This document shows positions 17,167 to 24,137 of a DNA stretch of 64,000 nucleotides, in pieces (position 1 is the stretch's first letter; each line of letters begins with the position of its first letter). The position numbers and the translations under genes are program-made. This stretch comes from JAXMHB01 sp046346965. Its GTDB lineage: Bacteria; Pseudomonadota; Gammaproteobacteria; Xanthomonadales; SZUA-5. The notes beneath the pieces were generated by a model. That model ran no database searches. It was not told where the DNA came from and was given only the letters and a program-made list of their open reading frames with translations. The stretch is taken from NCBI GenBank assembly GCA_046346965.1, contig JAXMHB010000002.1:1-64000 (forward strand), written 5' to 3'.

Positions 17167-17832
17167 TCAGAACAGCACTTTGCCGAGAATGCGGGCGACC
17201 AGATAGGCGACCGACAGACCGGAAGCGAGCACTGCCGCGACCAGATAGCTGGACAGACCCTCTGCGATCCCGGCAATGCGACCAAGTCCGGTGAAGATCA
17301 CCAGAATGGTCAGCGCGAAGCCGATCAGCGTCGGCAGCGCGCCGATCGGAAAACCGATGCCGACCACGCCGAGCAGATAGCTGCCGAGCACGCCGATGCC
17401 GATCGGCAGCAAGGCGGCGCCGCCGAGGAAAATGTCGAATGCCAGATTGCCTTGGCCTTTCAGCACCAGTCGGCACACGCAACTGCCCACCGCGATGCCG
17501 GCGGCCATGCCGAGGGTGGTGCCGAGTCCCAGCAAGAAGCCCTTGAAACCGGGGATGCCGAGGCCGCCGATCAGCGCCGAGGCGGCGCTCTGCCCGGAGA
17601 TCATCAGGCAGACCACCGCTACCACGACGAACACCACGCCAACGCCGATCGCCTGCGTGGGAGCGAGCGAGCGATAGGCGTCCGGCAGCGCGCCGACCGG
17701 GTTGTAGATCAGTTTCATGAAAGTGCCGAAGGCGTCCTGCGCGGCGGCTTTGGCGCTGCTCATCGCGTCCTGGGCGGCGCGCTGGTAATCAGGGCGCGGG
17801 GATTGCGGGGGTTGTTGCGGTTGATCGCTCAT
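17167..17832 (-). CDS. Membrane protein, Yip1-like
   Basis: 221 residues with a proline- and alanine-rich soluble N-terminus (MSDQPQQPPQSPRPDYQRAA) and then five hydrophobic helices. An N-terminal cytosolic arm before a five-helix bundle recalls bacterial Yip1-domain proteins, though no strict motif is visible. The ATG at 17832 has a strong AGGGAGG site upstream, which settles the start against a longer reading. It is divergent from the next membrane-protein gene, and the 136-base gap must hold both promoters. Function unknown. Confidence 0.65.
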   Translation of the reverse strand: MSDQPQQPPQSPRPDYQRAAQDAMSSAKAAAQDAFGTFMKLIYNPVGALPDAYRSLAPTQAIGVGVVFVVVAVVCLMISGQSAASALIGGLGIPGFKGFLLGLGTTLGMAAGIAVGSCVCRLVLKGQGNLAFDIFLGGAALLPIGIGVLGSYLLGVVGIGFPIGALPTLIGFALTILVIFTGLGRIAGIAEGLSSYLVAAVLASGLSVAYLVARILGKVLF

Positions 17833-17968
17833 GTAGACAAACCTCCCTATGCCGGAATGGCGCGCTGATGTTATCGCCTGCAGTCTGCGCGTGCAGGAAG
17901 CGCGTGCACGGTCATGGACGGCCGATGGGCTCGCGCTATCCTGCCCGGCAACTTCTGGAGGATCGACC

Positions 17969-18655
17969 ATGATCAAGACGGTAGACCCCGCCGCGGGATT
18001 GAATTGGCTGCAGGGCGGCTGGTCCGCTTTTCGGGCCGGTGGCGCGGTGCTGATTGCGATGGTGCTGGTGACGCTGCTGGCGGTGTTTGTGCTGCGCTGG
18101 GTGCCTTTGCTCGGCGCCCTGCTGGCGCCGGTGGCCGGCACGCTGCTGTATGCCGGGATGCTGAAGGGACTGCGCAAGCACGCCGGTGGCGGCGAGCTTC
18201 GCTTCGACGATCTCTACAGCGCGCTGACCGACCAGGACAAGGCGGTGCATCTGCTGATCATTGCGGTGGTGCCGGTGGTCGGCGCCGTGCTCAGCGCGCT
18301 GTTCGGTGGCGGCTTCTTCGGCTGGGTGCTGGGCTCGCTGGTGATGCTGTGCGTGGCGGCGCTGACCTACTTCGCCGTCCCGCTGGTGCTGTTCCGGCAG
18401 ATGGAGGCGCCGCAGGCGCTGGCGATGAGCGTGCGTGGCGTGCTGCAGAACCTGCCGGCAGTGCTGGTCTACTGGATGGTGTGCGTGCTGCTGATCGGGC
18501 TGGCGGTGTTGCCCTTGGGGCTGGGACTCTTGGTGCTGGGGCCGGTGCTGCTAGGCGCTGCCTACGAGGCCTATGCCGAGATCTACGGCGATATCGAGAT
18601 CGTCCCGAACGGCCCGCCGCCGCCGCCTCAGGCCGAGGGTGGATCGGCTGACTGA
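17969..18655 (+). CDS. BPSS1780-like membrane protein
   Basis: 228 residues. MIKTVDPAAGLNWLQGGWSAFRAGG followed by paired hydrophobic helices is like the BPSS1780 family of predicted membrane proteins, where a GW-x-x-F motif precedes the first helix pair. About six membrane segments are visible, then a proline-rich tail (PPPPPQAEGG). GGAGGA lies eight bases before the ATG. Its last 28 bases overlap the 3-prime end of the convergent tatC, which is unusual for two housekeeping-type genes and implies antisense overlap of the two transcripts. Function unknown. Confidence 0.65.
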   Translation: MIKTVDPAAGLNWLQGGWSAFRAGGAVLIAMVLVTLLAVFVLRWVPLLGALLAPVAGTLLYAGMLKGLRKHAGGGELRFDDLYSALTDQDKAVHLLIIAVVPVVGAVLSALFGGGFFGWVLGSLVMLCVAALTYFAVPLVLFRQMEAPQALAMSVRGVLQNLPAVLVYWMVCVLLIGLAVLPLGLGLLVLGPVLLGAAYEAYAEIYGDIEIVPNGPPPPPQAEGGSAD

Positions 18656-19398
18656 GTGTCGACTTCTGGCCGTTCGACCAGTCGCGCGGCCAGAATGCCG
18701 AATTCGTAGAGCACCAGCATCGGGATCGCCAGCATGAACTGGCTGACCACATCGGGCGGCGTCAGCACGGCGGCGATCACGAAGGCGCCCACGATCACAT
18801 AGGAGCGCGCCTGCTTGAGCTGCGGCACGCTGACCCAGCCCAGCGCCACCAGGATGACGGTGGCGACCGGCACCTCGAAGGTGACGCCGAAGGCGAGGAA
18901 GATCACCAGCACAAAGTCCAGATAGCGGCTGATATCCGTCATCACCGCCACGCCTTCCGGCGCTACCGAGAGCATGAAGGCGAATACCGTCGGCAGCACC
19001 AGGAAATAGGCGAAAGCACAGCCTATGTAGAACAACAGCGTGCTGGAGATCAGCAGCGGCACCGCGAGCTTCTGTTCGTGGCGATAGAGCCCGGGCGCCA
19101 CGAAGGCCCACATCTGGTACAGCACCATCGGAATCGCGATCAGCAGGCCGACGAAGAAGCTCAGCTTCAGCGGCGTGAAAAAGGGCGAGGCCGGGTCGAT
19201 GGCGATCATCTGCGCGCCGTGCGTCAGCTTGGCCATCAACGGCGCCGCCAGCAGCGCGTACAGGCGATTGCCGAAGGGGATCAGTGCCAGCGAGACGATC
19301 AGCCAGGCAGCCACCGCGCGCAGCAATCGATCCCGCAGCTCCACCAGATGCACCAGAAAGCCTTGCTCGCCGGCGTCCTGATCCGCGTTGCTAGCCAT
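18628..19398 (-). CDS. tatC: Twin-arginine translocase subunit TatC
   Basis: 256 residues (E. coli 258). TatC is the six-helix core that, with TatB, reads twin-arginine signal peptides and recruits TatA to export folded proteins across the inner membrane. Visible marks: the N-terminal FLVHLVELRDRLLRAV segment, MWAFVAPGLYRHEQKLA (the conserved F-x-x-P-G-L-x-x-x-E region) and TFEVPVATVILV. It is the last gene of tatABC, 23 bases after tatB. Its 3-prime end overlaps the convergent membrane-protein gene. Confidence 0.95.
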   Translation of the reverse strand: MASNADQDAGEQGFLVHLVELRDRLLRAVAAWLIVSLALIPFGNRLYALLAAPLMAKLTHGAQMIAIDPASPFFTPLKLSFFVGLLIAIPMVLYQMWAFVAPGLYRHEQKLAVPLLISSTLLFYIGCAFAYFLVLPTVFAFMLSVAPEGVAVMTDISRYLDFVLVIFLAFGVTFEVPVATVILVALGWVSVPQLKQARSYVIVGAFVIAAVLTPPDVVSQFMLAIPMLVLYEFGILAARLVERPEVDTQSADPPSA

Positions 19399-19421
19399 GC
19401 ATCACCCTGACTCCGCCGTGC

Positions 19422-19718
19422 TCACGGCGCGCGTTCGCTCTGCTTGACCGCATCGCTCAGCTCGCGGGCCTGCTGCTCCAGCGGCTCGGTCAGGCTGCGC
19501 AGCGTTTCCGAGGGCTGCGGAATGGTCTTCAAGGCGCGCTTCAATTCCTCGTCGCGCACCTCGCGCTCGATGTCGGCCTTGACCGACTCGAAACTCTGGC
19601 GGGCCTTGCGCAGCAGCGCGCCCACGGTACGGGCAGCGCCGGGCAGGCGCTCCGGGCCCAGCACCAGCAACGCGACGATCGCGATGACCAGCAGTTCCGA
19701 GAAACCGACGTCGAACAC
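19422..19718 (-). CDS. tatB: Twin-arginine translocase subunit TatB
   Basis: 98 residues, shorter than E. coli TatB (171) but with the typical layout: an N-terminal helix in MFDVGFSELLVIAIVALLVLG, the PERLP turn with conserved Glu, then a long amphipathic helix and a variable tail. TatB binds TatC and forms the twin-arginine receptor. It starts two bases after tatA ends, inside the tatABC operon. Confidence 0.93.
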   Translation of the reverse strand: MFDVGFSELLVIAIVALLVLGPERLPGAARTVGALLRKARQSFESVKADIEREVRDEELKRALKTIPQPSETLRSLTEPLEQQARELSDAVKQSERAP

Positions 19719-19720
19719 GG

Positions 19721-19942
19721 TCAGAGCTTCTGTGCGGGTTCTTTCTCAGCCTCGGTGGCGCCGGCGGGCTTGGGATCCGCCTCCAGCTTGGCAGGTTCGG
19801 CGCTGCCCTCGGCCAGACCCTGCTTGAACCCCTTCAGCGCGGCGCCGAGGTCACTGCCGACATTGCGCAGCTTCTTGGTCCCGAACAGCAACATCACGAC
19901 GACCAGCACCACGATCCAGTGGCCAATACTCCAGGTACCCAT
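19721..19942 (-). CDS. tatA: Twin-arginine translocase subunit TatA
   Basis: 73 residues. MGTWSIGHWIVVLVVVMLLF is the single membrane helix, followed by the conserved FGTKKLRNVGSDLG hinge and amphipathic helix, then a charged tail. TatA oligomers form the translocation path. I use the ATG at 19942, with AGGAG six bases upstream, rather than a TTG two codons earlier. It is the first gene of tatABC; its promoter must lie in the 95-base gap before the SYLF gene stop. Confidence 0.95.
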   Translation of the reverse strand: MGTWSIGHWIVVLVVVMLLFGTKKLRNVGSDLGAALKGFKQGLAEGSAEPAKLEADPKPAGATEAEKEPAQKL

Positions 19943-20037
19943 GTGCAACTCCTGCTAGACGCTGGCGCCAGCATAACGCCGGTGCATGGTCGACGGATGA
20001 CAAACGATCAAGGTTCGGCCGGGCGCTGCGCGGCGGT

Positions 20038-20724
20038 TCAGCGCGAGGTCTGTTCTTCCAGCTGGTCGCGAAAATCGACGATGAAGCCGGGTGCACCCTG
20101 AATGCGGCCTTCGAACAAGGCGCGCGGCGACACGTCCCGGCCATACACGCGCTCGATGGCGTCGTAGTCGATGCCGAGTACCGAGCCGTCCAAGGCGATG
20201 CCGGCGAACAGCCCGCGGGTGCGCGCGTAGGCGAGGATTTCGGCCTTCAATTCGGCGTCGGTTGCCGCCGAAGCCTGGCGTCCCACCGGACCGGCAGCGA
20301 CCGAGGCGTCCGCGCCCAGCGTGAACTTGCCAGACACCAGATTGTCGACGCCGCGCGGCGTGCGGAAGACCAGGATCAGGTCGGCCGATTGCACCCCGGC
20401 CTGAAAGCCGAAGCTGCCGCCGGTGATGGTGATATAGGCCGGATTCGACCAGGTGCCGTCGGCCTGACGCACCGAGATCAGCCCCTTGCCGCGGCGGCCT
20501 CCGACCACCAGTCCGACCTTGACCACCTCAGGCAGCACGGCGATCGCATAAGCCTTGGACAGCAGCGAGGCGGGAATCTCGCTGTCCGGGGTTGATTGCA
20601 CCTGTTTGAGCACTGAGAGCGCGGTTTCCGCGCGCTTCTGTTCCTTGCGGCCAGCATGGGCCGGCGCTGCGGCCACCAGAACCAGCGAGACAGCAATCAG
20701 CAGATGGGTCAGCCAGCGTGACAT
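20038..20724 (-). CDS. Exported SYLF (lipid-binding) domain protein
   Basis: 228 residues with a signal peptide (MSRWLTHLLIAVSLVLVAAA, cleaved near AHA). The mature part carries the SYLF domain (YSC84/Ysc84-like) known to bind phosphoinositides in eukaryotes and found as periplasmic proteins in bacteria: LLSKAYAIAVLPEVVKVGLVVGG, then a GSFGFQAGVQSADLILVF core. I chose ATG 20724, with AGGAG upstream, over a start 11 codons earlier. No operon partner; the bacterial ligand is unknown. Confidence 0.85.
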   Translation of the reverse strand: MSRWLTHLLIAVSLVLVAAAPAHAGRKEQKRAETALSVLKQVQSTPDSEIPASLLSKAYAIAVLPEVVKVGLVVGGRRGKGLISVRQADGTWSNPAYITITGGSFGFQAGVQSADLILVFRTPRGVDNLVSGKFTLGADASVAAGPVGRQASAATDAELKAEILAYARTRGLFAGIALDGSVLGIDYDAIERVYGRDVSPRALFEGRIQGAPGFIVDFRDQLEEQTSR

Positions 20725-20778
20725 GGCATGCGCTCCTGGAGAGACGGGCGCGAGCATGCCGCAAACGGCATAAGACCG

Positions 20779-21699
20779 CTATGAACGGCGCAGCGCCACC
20801 CAGCCGAGCAAGGCCACCATTGCCGACAGCAGCAGCAGTCCGCTGCGATCGAGCGTCGGAATCGCCGGCGGCGGGACCACGCCTTCAGGCGCCTCGCAGA
20901 TCGGCCGCGAGATTGCCAGGCTTTCCACGCCGGACAGCGTGGTGCCCACGCGCTCGGCGACGCCGGTGCTGGGGTCGATCTGCAGCACCAGGCTGGGTTC
21001 GGCGTTGACGCTGCCGCCGGTCATGTCGGCAATCGCCCACAGATTGCCGGAAGCGTCGAAATCCAGGCCGCCGTCGGCGAATCGCAGTCCGCCGCCCAGG
21101 CTGCCGATCAGCGTAGCGGTGCCGGTCTGCGGATCAATCTTGTAAAGGTTCTCGTCGCCGTTGCTGCCGATGCCGTACAAACCGTCCCAGCGCGCCGCGA
21201 GACCGGTGATCTGCGCGCCCAACGAGCCCTCGCTGCCCACCAGCACGGCGGCGCCGGTGGCCGGGTCGAGGCGATACAGCGAGCGCCGGCTGTCAGAGCT
21301 GGCGTAGAGCGCGCCGGTGCAGTCGAAGCTGAGGCCGAAGTCGAAATTGGAATTGCGCGGCAGGCCGGTGTTGCCCTCGCGGCCATCGACCGGCGTCGCT
21401 CGTCCGGTATTGCTGTCTACCCGCAGCAGCGTTTTGCTGGCGTCGTCGATGCCGAACAACTGGCCGTCGGCGTTCATCGCCAGCCCTTCGACATCAGCGT
21501 AAGGCGCTTGATTCTCGCTGGCACGCACGTCACCGACCTTGGCGGCGGCACCATTGCTCAACTCGATCCGGTGCAGCGCGTCATAGTCGCGCGGGCTGGG
21601 ATCGTCGGAGTTGATCATGAAGCCAGAGGCCGCGTGTGCATTGCTCACCGCGAGCAAGGCCGCGCACCACAGTGCGATCGATGTGCGATGAGTACGCAT
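20779..21699 (-). CDS. Secreted beta-propeller-like protein with IPTL-CTERM anchor
   Basis: 306 residues with a signal peptide (about 1-24, ending AHA). The body is built of repeated strands of the type LYRLDPATGAAVLVGS and LYKIDPQTGTATLIGSLG, as in DUF4394/propeller-type proteins. The C-terminus, AIPTLDRSGLLLLSAMVALL followed by WVALRRS, is an IPTL-CTERM-like sorting signal, related to that of the large DUF11 protein at 8-12 kb. A surface role after processing is inferred from the family. ATG 21699 has AGAAG upstream. Confidence 0.75.
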   Translation of the reverse strand: MRTHRTSIALWCAALLAVSNAHAASGFMINSDDPSPRDYDALHRIELSNGAAAKVGDVRASENQAPYADVEGLAMNADGQLFGIDDASKTLLRVDSNTGRATPVDGREGNTGLPRNSNFDFGLSFDCTGALYASSDSRRSLYRLDPATGAAVLVGSEGSLGAQITGLAARWDGLYGIGSNGDENLYKIDPQTGTATLIGSLGGGLRFADGGLDFDASGNLWAIADMTGGSVNAEPSLVLQIDPSTGVAERVGTTLSGVESLAISRPICEAPEGVVPPPAIPTLDRSGLLLLSAMVALLGWVALRRS

Positions 21700-22057
21700 G
21701 ATGTACTTCTAGTTATAAGGGCACGGGCGCAACTAAACCTCAGTGTATCAGCTGCTTGCGTCCAGAAAAAGCCAAAAAGTGGGGCTGGATCCCAGGAATC
21801 TGTGATCTGCCGGCCGTGGAACCCTCATCAGTGCGGAGGAGCAACAACAACGGCGGGGCAAGGGGCGGGGGACCCGTGATGCGGTGGCGCATGCACCGTC
21901 GCTGGTTTGCAGGCGCCTGAGCGCGGCCAAGGCGAGTGCGGAGGTGCAGCAGCGGGGCGGGGGACCGGCATTGCCCCGATCAATTGACACTGTCGCCGCC
22001 TGCACGCGTGCTGAGGCATGCTGAGCGGCTGACGAGTTGCGGTGGGAATGCTGCGAG
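21700..22057. other. Intergenic region with partial dispersed-repeat copies
   Basis: No gene is supported in these 358 bases. Two imperfect direct copies are visible: GTGCGGAGGAGCAACA near 21831 and GTGCGGAGGTGCAGCA near 21936, each leading into a GGGGCGGGGGACC block (about 21862 and 21951). The same GGGGCGGGGGACC block is part of the modular dispersed repeat at 35.7, 57.7 and 58.5 kb. Promoters for hemH and for the IPTL-CTERM gene must also lie here; I see no clear -35/-10 pair. Confidence 0.45.
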
Positions 22058-23176
22058 ATGAGTGGATATCTGGGGATGAACGCGGCCAGCGGCCACCGCC
22101 TGCAGCCGAAGACAGCGGTGGTGCTGGTGAATCTCGGCACGCCGGATGCGCCGACGCCGAGCGCGCTGCGCCGCTATCTGGGGGAGTTCCTGTCCGATCC
22201 GCGCGTGGTCGAGGCGCCGCGCTGGTTGTGGTGGCTGGTGCTGCACGGGGTGATTCTGCGCATCCGCCCGGCGCGCTCGGCGCGCGCTTACCAATCGGTG
22301 TGGACGCCGCAGGGCTCGCCGCTGCTGCTCGGCAGCCAGGCGCTCACGGCCGGGTTGGCGCGCACGCTGGAGGCAGAGTTGGGCGCGCATGCGCCGCTGG
22401 TGCGGCTGGCGATGAGTTACGGGCAGCCGGCGTTGGCCGAGGTGCTGCGCGAGTTGCGCGAGCAGGGCATGCGCCGCCTGTTGGTGCTGCCGCTGTATCC
22501 ACAGTACTCCGGCAGCACCACGGCCTCGGTGTTCGACGCGGTGACGCGCGAGCTGTCGCGCTGGCGCTGGTGGCCCGAGCTCAGGCTGATCGGCGACTAC
22601 TACCGGGCGCCCGGCTATGTGGCGGCGCTGGCCGAGAGCGTGCGCCGCTGGTGGCAGACGCATGGTCGCGCCGATCGCCTGCTGCTCAGCTTCCACGGCA
22701 TCCCGCGGCGCTATCTGATCGAGGGCGATCCGTACTTCTGCCAGTGCCAGGTCACCGCACGCCTGCTGCGTGAGGCCCTGGGCTTGAGCGAGGCCGAGCT
22801 GCAAGTGAGTTTCCAGTCGCGCGTCGGTCGCGAGGTCTGGCTGCAGCCCTACACGCAGGCGCTGCTGACGGAGTGGGGCAAGGCCGGCGTCGGCCGCGTG
22901 CAGGTCTTGTGTCCCGGTTTTGCGATCGATTGTCTGGAGACGCTGGAGGAAATCGCCGTGGAGAATGCCGAGGCCTTCCGCCACGCTGGCGGCGGTGCGC
23001 TCGAGTACATCCCGGCGCTCAATGCCGACGCGGCGCATGTGCAGCTGATGCGCGATCTGGTGCGGGAACACACCCAGGGTTGGCTGGATTCGCCCTACCC
23101 GGACGAGGTTCAGGCGCGCGAGCATCGCGTCGCCAGCGTGCGGGCTGGCGCCGACTGGCTGGGAGAGCGCGAGTGA
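22058..23176 (+). CDS. hemH: Ferrochelatase
   Basis: Inserts ferrous iron into protoporphyrin IX, the last step of protoheme synthesis; cytoplasmic face of the membrane. 372 residues, somewhat longer than E. coli HemH (320). Marks: VVLVNLGTPDAPTPSALRRYL at the N-terminus, LPLYPQYSGSTTASVFD, LLLSFHGIPRRY with the metal-binding His, QSRVGREVWLQPYT and CPGFAIDCLETLEEIAVE with the conserved Glu. The start is uncertain between ATG 22058 and ATG 22076; neither has a strong ribosome binding site. The next gene overlaps its stop by four bases, so they form an operon. Confidence 0.95.
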   Translation: MSGYLGMNAASGHRLQPKTAVVLVNLGTPDAPTPSALRRYLGEFLSDPRVVEAPRWLWWLVLHGVILRIRPARSARAYQSVWTPQGSPLLLGSQALTAGLARTLEAELGAHAPLVRLAMSYGQPALAEVLRELREQGMRRLLVLPLYPQYSGSTTASVFDAVTRELSRWRWWPELRLIGDYYRAPGYVAALAESVRRWWQTHGRADRLLLSFHGIPRRYLIEGDPYFCQCQVTARLLREALGLSEAELQVSFQSRVGREVWLQPYTQALLTEWGKAGVGRVQVLCPGFAIDCLETLEEIAVENAEAFRHAGGGALEYIPALNADAAHVQLMRDLVREHTQGWLDSPYPDEVQAREHRVASVRAGADWLGERE

Positions 23177-24036
23177 GCTTGCACGCAGACGCCGAGGAAT
23201 GGCAGCTCAGCGTCGCTGACTACACCTGGGCCGGACTGGCCTGGGGTGCATCCTCGGCGCCGCCGGCACTGCTGCTGCACGGCTGGCTCGACAACGCCGG
23301 CAGCTTTGCGCCGCTGGCGCGCGCGCTCGATGGTCGGCGGCTGTGGGTACCGGACCTGCCGGGGCATGGGCGCAGCGCGCATCGCCCGGCCGGCACCTGG
23401 TATCACTTCGTCGATTACGTCAGCGATGTGCTGGCGCTGTGCAACGCGCTGGGGCTGGAACGTTTCGATCTGATCGGGCACTCGATGGGCGGCGCGATCG
23501 CGACGCTGGTGGCAGCAGCCTACCCGGAGCGCATCCGCCGGCTGGTGTTGATCGAGGCGCTGGGCCCGCTGGCGCGCAGCGCCGATCACGTGGTCGAGGA
23601 TCTGCGCAAAGCCATCGACGCGCGTCTGGCCTTGTCGGACAAGCAACTGAAGGTCCACCCGGATCGGCAATCGGCGCGCGCCGCGCGGATGGCGGCGAAC
23701 GGCCTGTCGCAGCTGGCCGCCGATCATTTGATCGAGCGCGCGTTGGCGCCGGCGCCGGGCGGCTACGTGTGGCGCTCGGATCCGCGGCAGACGCTGCCGA
23801 CGCCGATCCGCGGCACCGAGGCGCAGTATCTAAATGCGCTGACCGCGATCCGCGCCCCGACGCTGTGTGTGCTCGCCGACCCGCCGACACCCTATCTGCA
23901 CGGTGCGCAGGCCGATGCCCGGCTGCAGGCGCTGCGCCCGGCCGAGCTGCTGCGGCTGCCCGGTGGCCATCATCTGCACCTGGAGAACGCGGCGCCGGTG
24001 GCCAGCGCAATCGACGCCTTTCTCGCGCAGCCGTAA
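23173..24036 (+). CDS. Alpha/beta-fold hydrolase
   Basis: 287 residues starting at a GTG that overlaps the hemH stop (GTGA), so it is translationally coupled to hemH. Classic alpha/beta hydrolase signs: LLLHGWLDNAGSF with the oxyanion loop, DLPGHGRSAH, GHSMGGAIATL with the nucleophile Ser, and GGHHLHLE near the end with the catalytic His. It resembles the serine hydrolases often annotated as MGLL or epoxide-hydrolase-like. Substrate unknown; the link with heme synthesis may be only positional. Confidence 0.85.
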   Translation: MSLHADAEEWQLSVADYTWAGLAWGASSAPPALLLHGWLDNAGSFAPLARALDGRRLWVPDLPGHGRSAHRPAGTWYHFVDYVSDVLALCNALGLERFDLIGHSMGGAIATLVAAAYPERIRRLVLIEALGPLARSADHVVEDLRKAIDARLALSDKQLKVHPDRQSARAARMAANGLSQLAADHLIERALAPAPGGYVWRSDPRQTLPTPIRGTEAQYLNALTAIRAPTLCVLADPPTPYLHGAQADARLQALRPAELLRLPGGHHLHLENAAPVASAIDAFLAQP

Positions 24037-24137
24037 CAACTCGTCCCGGCGGCCCGGCCAGCGCGCTTTCGCTCTGACACTCGCGCTTTCTTCGCGTTAT
24101 CGTCGGCGCACTTTGAGGCTCGGGTAGGGAGCGCGTG

